Below are positions 23,103 to 33,770 of a stretch of DNA of 64,000 nucleotides, one piece after another. A program made the position numbers and the translations under genes. Location: the NCBI GenBank assembly GCA_035610365.1, contig CM069432.1, forward strand, positions 266,969,177 to 267,033,176. Reading direction: 5' to 3'. The notes under the pieces were generated by a model. The model saw only the letters and a list, made by a program, of their open reading frames with translations, was not told the origin of the DNA and made no database searches. The first letter of the stretch is position 1. Each line of letters begins with the position of its first letter. The stretch is from Aquatica leii. Its lineage: Eukaryota > Arthropoda > Insecta > Coleoptera > Lampyridae.

Positions 23103-24630
23103 TGTTACAAGCTTTTTGCTAGTTTACGAACCTGCACGGCCAACTCACACTCGTCGGTGAGAGGGGAGGGTTCCTAGATAATAATGAAAAGATATTTAAG
23201 GGCGCCAGAGCTTATCCAAAGTCACTGCTGTCCCGCTCAAGACAGGTGGTAATAAACTTGTAACTAGATGTTAGGTTCGTAAATGCTGAAAGAAACGAAT
23301 AAAAAAAAAAGAAACTCAATCGTTAATAACAATTTCATTTTAATTCCTCTATAATGATAAATAGATTAACGTTCGAATTGATAACAGTTGGATAACAGGA
23401 TCAAGAATAATTTTAGTTCGAGTATAACTAAATATCCGAAGTATCGGCAACACACAACACAACGTAGATTACATTGACATGACTAGCGAAGAGTAAATGG
23501 TAGTAAAGTTCGTCTGCATACAATATGCGAAGGACACAAAATAATTTAGTAATATGGCATTACTGAGTATCAAACACAGTAATAATAATAAGTTACTACG
23601 TTAAGGTTAACTTATCGTAACACAGCGTGCAGAATTAATATAGCACTAACGTTAATCAATCGTTGGTAGTACACAGCATGCGCGTTTACCTAGGTGGTAA
23701 ACAACAATAGCGATAATTACAGAACTAATAGCAAAAGTTTTGTGAGTGACCCGGTTGACTACGAAAGAAAACATATAAAAGCACTTACCATAAATACAGG
23801 AATTTCCACTGGTGTGAAGAAAGTACTTTCCCCGACACGTAACCCTGTAAGCAATTTGAATCGCAAATCGTGTCAAACTAATGTCTCACGAAATCAACAT
23901 CTACAACAATCATTACTTAAAGTACAAGAAAGTATAAATAATATAAACCGATTGTCGTATGCTGTGGTACCCCTTAACTTTGGTTTCATTAGTTATCGCC
24001 ATAAGCCTTATAAAGAAAAAGTTAGCATCGTCCCATCCAAATATTTGTCGAGGTTCATTCCTTCGTCAATTGGTATCGAATACTGAATATCGTTAGAACA
24101 CAAATAGGTGGTTAATACAGGTCACGGCGTGTCATCCACGTGTAGCACTCTTTGGCCGGGAAGGCTCCGCAAGACCCCCAATTTCGTAGCGTGGAAATCG
24201 CCTTACGCTGGTGCCCGTGTACGGCAGCGTGGTGACGTATTTAGCAGTCGTTTACGATAGCCATTTATCGATATGGTACCAGATGTTAAAGAAAGGAACG
24301 TAAAATGGCTGTTAAAAGGAAGAAAAAATTACGAACGAAATTGTTACTAAAAGACGGCAGTCGCTTACCCTGTACGCTTTGAAGAAATCAGATCATTCAC
24401 TAATTATAATTGGTTTTCCAGATGGTAATAGATAACATAACTATTCAAGGTGTACAGACCATTTTATATCATGCCCGTGTGACGAATTTCCGTCAAATGA
24501 ATCGCACCGAGAAACGAACGTTAGAGGGCGTAAACCCGAATCTAAATTCTCGTTGAAAATACATAGGAATACATAAGAAAATTTCGTCCGTAACAACATA
24601 GACGTACGTAAAGAAAATTCGACCGTAACA
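23103..24630 (-). repeat. 3' LTR of element E
   Basis: On the minus strand it begins TGTTACGGTC and ends GCTTGTAACA (TG...CA). 1,528 bp, no coding content. Carries a minus-strand GGTAAGT at 23783-23789. LTRs A, B, C and D elsewhere in the window are diverged relatives. Confidence 0.88.
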
Positions 24631-24641
24631 GATTCCCCCCC
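24631..24641 (-). other. Polypurine tract of element E
   Basis: Minus strand reads GGGGGGGAATC immediately before the TGTTACGG start of the 3' LTR, the position expected for the plus-strand DNA primer. Confidence 0.75.
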
Positions 24642-26650
24642 AGCAAGATAAAAGCGTGGAGCGAGAACAACGAAGACAAAAGCTAAAATGAAGACAGAAA
24701 TTTAGGCATACGCCAAGGATAGAACCCTAAAATCCAAAACCAACCCAACTCCAAGAAAACCCAACCCCGTGTAACCTCATCAGATTACCACAAATACAGA
24801 AGAGGAAAGAAAAGAACGTAAGAACCATCGATTGCTAAACGAACACTTGTAAATCCTCGATCACTGTGATGGACTGTAACAATGAAACTTATAAGCCGAT
24901 AAACGGAATAGAATATCCCAAGAAAAAACAAAGAGAAAAGTAGCAAAAGAGATATCCCAAGAATGACTAACAACATCCAGAAAAGCCGAGCAAGCGGAAA
25001 TACATAAAGTACAGAAAACGGAGTTGTAGTCTGTTTCAAGTTTCAGACTTACACAGCAAAACGAATAACCTACTAAGCCCAATGTAGCAAAAGAAAGAAT
25101 TAACAAAAAAAGAAAATAAAGAGAAAAGGATATGGTTGCAGAGGATCCAAGAAAATAAAGAAAGACTAAGCTTAAGCAGAGAGAAAAACTTTCAAAGCAA
25201 CCTCAAACAAACCCAGGAGAAAAAAAAGAAAGTATGAGTTAATAAAGAACAGAAAACTTCACTTGCCAATTAAGCATCGTGAGTCCGTGCTCGTTGTGTT
25301 GGAAGGTCACATTGGAACTTAAATGCCGAAGAACGGATTAGAATATTCCAAGAGCAAAAGAACCCAAAGAAGAGAAATATTCTAACGGTGACTAACAACA
25401 TCAAAAATGCCGACTAAGCGGAAGTACAGAGTACAAGGAGCGACGTTGCAGTCTATCCCAAGCTTCAAACCAAAACAACAAAACAAAAACCCACTAAACC
25501 TAATAAAGCGAGAGAAGTAACCGAGAAAGAAAAGCAAAAGAAAAGGACCATAGTTGCGTGAATACTAAAGAAAGAAGTTACTAAAAGAAAATACCAAGAA
25601 AGTATTCAAGCAAGAAATCCAGATACAAGAAAAAAAGGAAAAGAGATAATTGCCCTAAAGGCAAACCTTCGAAAGAAAAAAAGAAAAGAAAAAAAATCCA
25701 AAGTAAGAAATACAAGAAAGGAAGAAAAGAGAAAGACGGAGAAAGATAAGACAAGATGTAGTTGTCTGATTCGTTCTTCTCCCCGTAGAAGAAACGAAAG
25801 GGAGTGACCAGCCCTTCAATGCCCAACCAACCGCCCAAGAGGCGAACCATAAAGAGAATCAAAAGAAAGAATAATGGTTGGCACAAAGAAAAGATAGATA
25901 GGCCCCAAGAAGAAAAAAATGAAAAGTAGAAAAGACAAGAGATATAGAAAGACGGAGAAAGACAAGGCTCGATGTTAATGCCTGATTCATTCTTCACCCC
26001 GTAAAAGAATGAAAAGAGAGACCACCCTTCGGTGCCCAACCAACCGCCCTAGGGGTAAACCTTTAGGAGGAAGGAGAAAAAAGAAAGAGATGTGGCATGT
26101 AGGTGATCAACAAATCAAGAAGAAGAGAAAAAAATAAGAAGTAAGAAAAACAAGAAAGGAAGAAAAGAAACAGACGGAGAAAGCTAAGACAAGGTGTAAC
26201 TGTCTGATTCGTTCTTCTCTCCGTAGAAGAAACGAAAGGGAGTGACCAACCTTTCAATGCCCAACCAACCGCCCAAGTTATAATAAAAAAAAGAAAAAAA
26301 AGAAAGAGAAAAGAAAAGATATCACCGTTAGTCCTAGACCAAGAGCGTACCAATTGCTGTCCCAAATTGGAAAGTATACTTCACGACTTTAATGCCGACG
26401 AGCGGAATAGAAAACTCAAGAAAAGAAAAAACCAAATCCAAAAGCAGAAGAGAGAATTCTATATATGACGTACCGATCCAAAAAGGCCGACTAAGCGGAT
26501 ATAAATATATACAGACGGAAAGGTAGTCTGTCCCGAAGTAAGATGTAGAAGAAAGAAACAAAAAGAATTTTTAGCAGAACTTAACCAAAAAGAAAGAATA
26601 TCGGTGACAGCAAGATAGGTGAACAATTGGGTAGCACCAAGCTACAACCA
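24642..26650 (-). repeat. Purine/pyrimidine-biased non-coding interior of element E with repeats
   Basis: The + strand is strongly A/G-rich (minus strand C/T-rich). Two interspersed repeat sets are visible. One has three units starting near 25735, 25952 and 26172 (GACGGAGAAAG ... CCCAACCAACCGCCC), period about 220 bp. The other has three units near 24885, 25320 and 26385 (TGCCGA-x-GAGCGGAATAGAA-type start, GCCGACTAAGCGGA-type end). Long hydrophobic minus-strand frames here are low-complexity Phe/Leu/Ser artefacts of the pyrimidine bias. It lies downstream of the ORF, so it would be the 3' untranslated part of the transcript. Confidence 0.6.
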
Positions 26651-26751
26651 ACAAGATACCGACGACATATTCAAAGACTCGAACCACCAAAACCGAAAGA
26701 AAAAAACTAAAAGAATAGCAAAGGTCGAAAGTCGAAAGCCCAAAAAGGGAA

Positions 26752-28086
26752 CTAGCACTTACGACGCTTGCGACGCCGATGAAAGCGAAGAGAACGATTA
26801 GAAGAAGGAGACAACAAAGAATAATTAGAAATGACTGAAGGAGATGCAGAAGCAATAGAAGCGGCTTTTACATCCGGAGAAACAGCACGATCCTTATGTC
26901 TACGCGTAGACCTTGTCGTTAAACCAGCGTTGGAAAGCTTCGTCGTTGCTGGCAAAACGTGACGTGACCTAATAGGCTTGCTTCGTCGCGAGTTCGAACA
27001 AGAACAATAACGTATCAACTCGGCAACCTTAGGTCTCATATGAGGCCAGTAAAAGTGACTCCGAAGAGCTTCCAAAGTGCTCCTAACACTGAGGTGATCA
27101 CAATTAGATGTAAAGTGGTGATCCTGAATAAGTTGCTTGCGCTGGTCCGAAGGTACAACTAACTTCCAAACGCAAGGATCAGAAGATGAAATGCGAACAC
27201 GTTTACATAAAAGATTTTTCAGAACACACCAACGAGAGAAACGACGAGGAGAAGCAGTAACTTTAGATATCATACCTAAATACCAAGGATCAGTAGTAGG
27301 CCGAATAGTCCTAGAAACTGAAAAGAAATTAGGAGGAAGAGAAAGAAGAGAACGAACAGTACGTAAAGGCTTATCACCTTGAGAACGACAACGAACACAA
27401 GTATTGGGAGGAGAAGTAGTAAGAGAGCAAGTAGCAGAAATAGCACAAGAGACGGAAGTAGAAATCTTATTAGCAAAGACTACAGATGGCTCTTGAACTT
27501 TGTCACCAATCTCTGTTGTCGAGAAGTGGAAAGAATCGCGAGAATTGATGTTAGACTCCAAACGCTTGCCTAAAGATATTAATTGAGCAATAGACGTAAT
27601 CTCAATCAACGCTAAAGGAATTTGATAGAACGGCGTTAAATTTCGACGAATAACCTTGAGCTGCATTTGCTCTGAGACCGGTTCCGATAGCTGAAGAAAG
27701 AGGTATCGCATGGTGGTAACGTAAGTACCAATGGTTTCGTTAGCTCCCATCGTACGACTGCGAATAGAATCCATCAAGCGCTCATCATAATCCAAAGGTA
27801 AAAACTCCGACTTCAACAAAGCAGCAACATCAATCCATGAACGTAACGAACTTCGATTCGTCCTAAAAACAAGAAGGGCTTTGCCAGATAAAACTTCAAA
27901 AGCTGAGAGAAAAAGTTGATATTGTGAAACATCACGAGACAAACACAACTCGTCGATACGAATAAGAAATTCTATAAGTAGAGAAGGATCTTCACCGGAA
28001 AAAGTAACATTCCAATTTCTTAAGTTCGTTTCGGAATCAGAGTCCAAAGAAGTAAGAAGTGGTGGTTCTTCATCTGAAGAATACAT
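26752..28086 (-). CDS. Element E Gag-integrase fusion protein (444 aa)
   Basis: Start chosen at the first ATG of the open frame, MYSSDEEPPLL. Residues 1-215 are a Ty3/gypsy-type capsid: WNVTFSGEDPSLLIEFLIRI, ALLVFRTNRSSLRSW, LKSEFLPLDYDERLMDSIRS. Near residue 230 a broken knuckle (CVRCRSQGD) is followed, without protease, reverse transcriptase or RNase H, by DPWYLGMISKV and the integrase zinc-binding domain: WKLVVPSDQRKQLIQDHH, LRSHFYWPHMRPKVAELI, then YCSCSNSRRSKP, where the usual CX2C is altered to CSC. A basic Ser/Arg-rich tail ends the protein. The large in-frame deletion still leaves an uninterrupted frame. It may supply a capsid; integration would need another element. Confidence 0.75.
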   Translation of the reverse strand: MYSSDEEPPLLTSLDSDSETNLRNWNVTFSGEDPSLLIEFLIRIDELCLSRDVSQYQLFLSAFEVLSGKALLVFRTNRSSLRSWIDVAALLKSEFLPLDYDERLMDSIRSRTMGANETIGTYVTTMRYLFLQLSEPVSEQMQLKVIRRNLTPFYQIPLALIEITSIAQLISLGKRLESNINSRDSFHFSTTEIGDKVQEPSVVFANKISTSVSCAISATCSLTTSPPNTCVRCRSQGDKPLRTVRSLLSLPPNFFSVSRTIRPTTDPWYLGMISKVTASPRRFSRWCVLKNLLCKRVRISSSDPCVWKLVVPSDQRKQLIQDHHFTSNCDHLSVRSTLEALRSHFYWPHMRPKVAELIRYCSCSNSRRSKPIRSRHVLPATTKLSNAGLTTRSTRRHKDRAVSPDVKAASIASASPSVISNYSLLSPSSNRSLRFHRRRKRRKC

Positions 28087-28611
28087 AGCTAAAACAATAA
28101 GTAAACAAGAAACTAACCAAAGCAGTCAATTACGACGGAAATCCGCCACCACGTGTCTGACAAGAACTCAAAATGACAGTAAGTACAAGCCGTATCACTA
28201 CCAAGTAATTAAACCAATAAGAAAAAAATTAATCGACGTAGTCAAGTCAATCTAAAAATCAAAGCGAAGGTCCGATTAAAAGAAACGTAAGCAAATTGCT
28301 AATCTACAGTCAAACTGCAGCACTAAAGAAAAATAAAAGTAAAAGTTAATGAAGTAACTCAGACGTCAAGTCTAGTAGCAATAATTAAAGAAACAAAGCA
28401 AAGTAAATCGAACCCACGTGAGACTAAGGGAAAATAAAAGAATTAATAAATCTAGAAAAATGATGATCGCACACACGAAATCGGGGGAAAGTCAACAATA
28501 TAAACTACCTATTCCTGCTAGTAATCCTACACTAATTAGAGAAAAAAATCTAAACAGCAGAAAGAATTATAACGAATGAGAAATTCAAAAAAAGAATCAA
28601 AAAGTCGGCCC

Positions 28612-28629
28612 CTTAACGTTGGGTAGCCA
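28612..28629 (-). other. Primer-binding site of element E
   Basis: Six bases inside the 5' LTR, the minus strand reads TGGCTACCCAACGTTAAG. The TGG start and position fit a primer site; it partly resembles the tRNA-Lys type (TGGC..CCCAACGT), but I cannot name the tRNA with certainty. Confidence 0.55.
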
Positions 28630-28635
28630 AAAATT

Positions 28636-30162
28636 TGTTACAAGCTTTTTGCTAGTTTACGAACCTGCACGGCCAACTCACACTCGTCGGTGAGAGGGGA
28701 GGGTTCCTAGATAATAATGAAAAGATATTTAAGGGCGCCAGAGCTTCTCCAAAGTCACTTCTGTCCCGCTCAAGACAGGTGGTAATAACTTGTAACTAGA
28801 TGTTAGGTTCGTAACTGCTGAAAGAAACGAATAAAAAAAAGAAACTCAATCGTTAATAACAATTTCACTTTAATTCCTCTATAATGATAAATAGATTAAC
28901 GTTCGAATTGATAACAGTTGGATAACAGGACCAAGAATAATTTTAGTTCGAGTATAACTAAATATCCGAAGTATCGGCAACACACAACACATTCGTAGCT
29001 TACATTGACATGACTAGCGAAGAGTAGATGGTAGTAAATTTCGTCTACATACAATATTCGAAGTACACAAAATAATTTAGTAATATGGCATTACTGAGAA
29101 TCAAACACAGTAATAATAATAAGTTACTACGTTAAGGTTAACTTATCGTAACACAGCGTGCAGAATTAATATAGCACTAACGTTAATCAATCGTTGGTAG
29201 TACACAGCATGCGCGTTTACCTAGCTGGTAAACAACAATAGCGATAATTACAGAACTAATAGCAAAAGTTTCGTGAGTGACCCGGTTGACTACGAAAGAA
29301 AACATATAAAAGCACTTACCATAAATACAGGAATTTCCACTGGTGTGAAGAAAGTACTTTCCCCGACACGTAACCTTGTAAGCAATTTGAATCGCAAATC
29401 GTGTCAAACTAATGTCTCACGAAATCAACATCTACAACAATCATTACTTAAAGTACAAGAAAGTATAAATAATATAAACCGATTGTCGTATGCTGTGGTA
29501 CCCCTTAACTTTGGTTTAATTAGTTATCGCCATAAGCCTTATAAAGAAAAAGTTAGCATCGTCCCATCCAAATATTTGTCGAGGTTCATTCCTTCGTCAA
29601 TTGGTATCGAATACTGAATATCGTTAGAACACAAATAGGTGGTTAATACAGCTCACGGCGTGTCATCCACGTGTAGCACTCTTTGGCCGGGAAGGCTCCG
29701 CAAGACCCCCAATTTCGTAGCGTGGAAATCGCCTTACGCTGGTGCCCGTGTACGGCAGCGTGCTGACGTATTTAGCAGTCGTTTACGATAGCCATTTATC
29801 GATAAGGTACCAGATGTTAAAGAAAGGAACGTAAAATGGCTGTTAAAAGGAAGAAAAAATTACGAACGAAATTGTTACTAAAAGACGGCAGTCGCTTACC
29901 CTGTACGCTTTGAAAAAATCAGATCATTCACTAATTATAATTGGTTTTCCAGATGGTAATAGATAACATAACTATTCAAGGTGTACAGACCATTTTATAT
30001 CATTCCCGTGTGACGAATTTCCGTCAAATGAATCGCACCGAGAAACGAACGTTAGAGGGCGTAAACCCGAATCTAAATTCCCGTTGAAAATACATAGGCG
30101 TACGTAAAGAAAATTTCGTCCGTAACAACATAGACGTACGTAAAGAAAATTCGACCGTAACA
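28636..30162 (-). repeat. 5' LTR of element E
   Basis: Near-identical to 23103-24630. Same termini (TGTTACAAGC on the + strand left, GACCGTAACA right). Differences are scattered single bases and small indels. The minus-strand GGTAAGT is kept at 29314-29320, downstream of where transcription would start, so it may act as a splice donor. Confidence 0.88.
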
Positions 30163-31143
30163 GATTGTTTGATGTGTTGTGGTTTGTTAACCCGTTGGGA
30201 AACATGAGCGCTATTAGTAGTTTTCACATTCGCCGTTGAAGCAACAAAGGATTTGTTTGCTTCAATTTCTTCGAGAAGGAGACAACGCTGTTTAAGAAAA
30301 TCATCTATCTCTTTAAATGTAGGTTTAGCGTTAGGTTTGAGTTCACAAAATTTTTCCCTCGTATTTGGGTCAAATTTATTCATTAAGATGTGGCTTAAGA
30401 ATACCACAGAATCTTCAATATTTATTTTGAGGTTTTGTAATGCACGTATATTTTTTGTAACTTCATCATGCAAAGCTCGAAGTTGGGTTGCGCTTTCTTT
30501 ATGTATAGGTTTTAAATCAAAGATATTTTTCACATGACCCTGTATTAAAAGTTTGGGATTATTGAAACGCTCACATAAAAGATCAAAGGCAATACGGTAA
30601 TTTTCACCTGAAGGAGTAATGTTAGAAATCAATTTTTTGGCGTTGCCTGCTAAATAATGAAATTTGTCAATGTTTGGAAGGTTGTTATTGTTGTGTACAA
30701 GAGATACAAAAGTTTCATAAAAGGGGGTAAAGTCACATAAGTTTCCATCAAAATTAGGAATTTGAATCTTTGGTAATCTGGCACTCGCCATATGATTAAA
30801 TGAAGGAACTATTTCAGCAGAAGTTGTTGCTTTTGGCATGTTTGTGCATTTATTATAAAGAACTGTTGCTCGTGTGCAAATTTTTATAAACCGTGTGTTA
30901 AATTCAGTATAATAACGAAATCTCGTTGTGTCGACTTCCTCAGCATCAAGTTTAGTAGTTACATCCTGGTAATCCTGATCTAACATTTTAAAATTGTCAA
31001 ATCTTAGATTGAACTCAATAAAATCATCATCTTTTAGAAGTTCTGACTCGACAGAATCTAAGTATGACTCAAAGGACACAAGTTTATTAACCAACGTTTT
31101 ACTGGTCGCAAGTAACAGTTTGATTTCCTTGCTATCTGGCATC
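30163..31143 (-). pseudogene. BEL-A Gag, interrupted by element E
   Basis: Open from the ATG at 31143 (MPDSKEIK); an upstream in-frame ATG at 31181 exists but the context of MPDS matches a Gag start better. About 325 codons remain before element E. In order: an N-terminal helical region, ARLPKIQIPNFDGNLCDFTP, FYETFVSLVHNN, FHYLAGNAKKLI, NYRIAFDLLCERFNNPKLLI, and LRALHDEVTKNIRAL. This is the BEL/Pao capsid-like Gag core. The frame is otherwise clean; disruption is by the insertion at codon KQS, after which the finger CPFCNLNHF continues at 23102 on the other side. Confidence 0.85.
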
Positions 31144-31541
31144 CTGAATAAGAAATATAGCCTAACAACAAGCAGCAGCAAAAAAATGCACTTTATGTCA
31201 ATAAAAGTTCAATGACACATACACAATATTAAAATAAGAAAATTGCGTAAAAGCACATTGTTACGCTTAGAATCATTTAAATTATAGTAAATTTAGTATA
31301 GTTTTAGGAAATACCAAAACACCTGTTGTTAAAGTAATTAATTGAACATAAAATTCAAGTAAACGTGTAAAACTATCGCAAAGCGTAATGTAAGAAAATG
31401 CACGTGACGTGGCTAACAAAGGAAACAGAATTTGCGGTTTTTCGTAAATAGTAAAATTCAGATACCTGTATTATGCAGATTATGCTTCTTAGATGGCTGC
31501 TTCTGTGCAGTTCATTGATGAATCCGGCTCGAAGGACCAAA
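31144..31541 (-). other. BEL-A 5' leader and primer-binding site
   Basis: Non-coding leader between LTR and Gag. At 31522-31539 the minus strand reads TGGTCCTTCGAGCCGGAT, two bases inside the LTR end. I recognise this as a primer site common in BEL-type elements. Confidence 0.65.
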
Positions 31542-31784
31542 TGTAGCGAACAGTTACGGCGCAGTATGCCCTGTCGTTCTTCTTTTTTAAAGAATCTGCT
31601 GGTGTTTCTCAATAGTGGACTGTATTTTTATTATCCGAATAACAACCAAAGATATAACAACCATCTTGCTACACATCCATCTTTATTAATAATCATAATC
31701 ATATTATTTTCTTTTTAAACTAGGTGTCGCCAACAACAAAAAAACCAGTGCCGTACGCAACATAAAAATACAAAGTACGATACA
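31542..31784 (-). repeat. BEL-A 5' LTR (243 bp)
   Basis: Minus strand begins TGTATCGTAC and ends TTCGCTACA. AATAAA lies at about 31686-31681 on the minus strand. The right edge is set by the resumption of L-c endonuclease sequence at 31785, and the left edge by the primer site. The partner LTR is lost by the truncation at 20687. Confidence 0.65.
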
Positions 31785-31938
31785 GCTAATAAACGCCTAC
31801 GATTACTAGGGAGGTGTTTCAAACCGTAACCATAGTTACTACATTGCAGTAATTTGTTAAATGGCTAAGTGTCATCACTCCGACTGGCTTCGAGCTATTA
31901 AAAACAATAGCCGAGTAGTACCGCATAGAAGAGGATAT

Positions 31939-33624
31939 CCCAGCAAACACAGATGGACTTAAATTACTGTTGAGTTGCCACTAAATTACGGTAATTTAAG
32001 TAGTAATTTAAACAGTAAAAAGGACGCCATTAAGCAACCGCTTAAACTACCAAAAATTCACTGACTTCTAAATTACTAATAAGCTACCATTAAAATACTG
32101 TTGTTATATTACCATTGAATTACTGTTAAACTACTGTTTTGAACTACTAGCAAAACTATTAAATTATTATTAAAACCACTAACACGTTTAAAAAAACAGT
32201 TTTTTTAATTAATTATTTGTTTCTGTAATTTTTTGTTTATTTCGTTTACATATTTTGACGCACATGATTGATAAATTGTGGGATTTTTTGTAAATTAGAA
32301 TTTAATTTAAGTACTTACCTGGGGGGGTTTGATCCCACGAACATCAGGAAAATCCCTTGCAACCTAAACGTGTTAACCACTACTCTACCTGATCTAATAC
32401 TATAAATGCTAACTACACTTTATATATGTTGAATACAAAATCAAGTAACTTATTCGTAATTTAATACTTTCAACGTGAACCATTAAATATTTCACATGAC
32501 AATTAGACTGATGATGAATTAGTCCTATATATACATTTGCATCGCTACGTATTAATTATACTCTTGTTGTTTTTGTTATTCTGTAATCAGGATAATTCAT
32601 GTCTTAGTTGCTTGAAGTGGTTTATATAATCCGAATATTTTTGGATACGACAGGTACATCATTTCATGCAATATTGATATTCTTGTATCATAAGTTATAA
32701 TATTTACTTTTGTTTTATATTTATATTGCGTTACTGGATCCCGCAGATTGACCAATGCTATTTGACTTTCCAATATTAATATTTTCGTAAACTGTACGAA
32801 ATCTTTTTAGTTGTCGATAATAATTGCCACTTTCCTTCTTTCTATGCATTCTTCAAGCAATTGTTTGATAGCAGACCTAACTGTTGGCAAATATAACGAC
32901 TATTTTTAAAATAATTTAGCTTAAGATTTATATAGCAACTCTATTACTACTGACTATTAATTTACCTTGTATTTTAACGGACATTCAATTACCATTAAAC
33001 TCCCCAACCTAATTCTGGAATTACGACTAAGTTACTGAGTAAACTATTCAAGCTACCAATCATTACATTACTTCTAAATTACTTTTGAATTGCTGGGTAG
33101 TATAATGGTAACTCAATTACCGGTAAACTACAACGTTCAATTTTTTAATTACTCTTAAGTTACTCGTTAAACTATTTGTAAGCTACCTACCATTACATTA
33201 CTCCTTAATTACTTTCTAATTAATGTGTGGTATAACGGTGACTCGATTACCATTAAACTACAACGTTCAATTTTTTAATTACTTTTAAGTTACTGGTTAA
33301 ACTATTCTTAAGCTACGCACCATTACATTACTCCTTAATTACTTTCTAATTACCGGGTAGTATAATGGTGATTCAATTACCATTAAACTACAACGTTTAA
33401 TTTTTTAATTTTTATTAAGTTACTCATTAAATTACTTTTATGCTACCACAATACTGAAATACTCCTAAACTACTTCGTATACTACTTTTAAACTAGTAAC
33501 CATTTAAATTACTGGTAAACGTCACCTTAGACTACTCTTAAATTACGAAAAAAATTAAATTACTTATAAATGACTTTTCAATACCCAATAAACTACTAAA
33601 TTAAGCTACCTTGTGTTTGCTGGG
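31939..33624. mobile_element. 1.69-kb inverted-repeat DNA element (CCCAGCAAACACA termini)
   Basis: Left end CCCAGCAAACACA at 31939, right end TGTGTTTGCTGGG at 33612-33624, a perfect 13-bp inverted repeat. Flanks are GGAT-AT and AT-GGGAATCC; comparison with L-a (GGATGCGGTGATC) indicates the empty site had one two-base unit, so the target duplication is AT. The outer 250-600 bp on each side are packed with irregular TTAAACTACT / AAATTACT-like motifs. The centre (32210-32990) is unique, AT-rich, and has a tRNA-like module. There is no long ORF, so the element is non-autonomous. I cannot assign the superfamily. Confidence 0.75.
32317..32394 (-). other. tRNA-like (pol III box A/box B-like) module
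   Basis: Minus strand carries TAGAGTAGTGG (box A-like, one mismatch to TRGYNNARNNGG) and, about 45 bases later, GGATCAAACCC (box B-like, 8 of 11 to GGTTCGANTCC), with a GTTGCAAGGGA anticodon-arm-like stretch between. The acceptor ends do not pair, so it is not a functional tRNA gene; a tRNA-derived SINE head or old tRNA relic is possible. Confidence 0.35.
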
Positions 33625-33770
33625 ATGGGAATCCTGTTGAAGGGTACAGTCACGCTTGTGTCAGTAATATGTCTATATTATTATTAGAGGAGAAACTCAT
33701 AGCTTTGAAAATCGCAACGCGTGAATTGCGAAGATTCACTTGCGCAAGCTTTAAAGTTAATTGAGTATCT

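Larger units (their letters stand above)
23103..30162 (-). mobile_element. Element E: complete non-autonomous LTR retrotransposon (7.06 kb)
   Basis: Two direct LTRs of about 1.53 kb (23103-24630 and 28636-30162), about 2% different by eye, enclose a 4-kb interior. A primer site lies next to the right LTR and a polypurine tract next to the left LTR, both for minus-strand orientation. A 4-bp target duplication flanks it (GACT 23099-23102, GATT 30163-30166, one mismatch). Removing the element and one copy of the duplication rejoins the BEL-A Gag frame. The only long ORF is a Gag-integrase fusion, so protease, reverse transcriptase and RNase H are absent. Confidence 0.85.
20687..31784 (-). mobile_element. 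BEL/Pao element BEL-A, 3' truncated, interrupted by element E
   Basis: On the minus strand: 5' LTR (31784-31542), primer site, leader, Gag (31143-30163), element E insertion, then finger-protease (23102-22353), reverse transcriptase (22360-21248), RNase H (21247-20759) and a linker ending at 20687. Integrase and 3' LTR are missing. It sits in the endonuclease of L-c, whose two halves flank it. Without the element E insertion, BEL-A would span about 4 kb here. Confidence 0.8.

Noticed and set aside
23694-24086. 130-codon + strand frame (and its copy at 29273-29617)
   Set aside because: Located inside the LTR of element E, antisense to it, and truncated differently in the two LTRs by point changes; no protein family recognised.
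24785-26561. Several minus-strand frames of 75-152 codons rich in Phe, Leu and Ser that look like membrane proteins
   Set aside because: They lie in a C/T-biased repeat region; the hydrophobicity follows from TTT/CTT/TCT codons. No conserved motif, and the frames shift with the repeats.
30253-30537. + strand frames opposite the BEL-A Gag (30253-30537, 30994-31215)
   Set aside because: Shadows of the clear minus-strand Gag frame.
32317-32394. Functional tRNA gene
   Set aside because: Acceptor and T stems do not pair properly and box B has three mismatches; kept only as a tRNA-like module.
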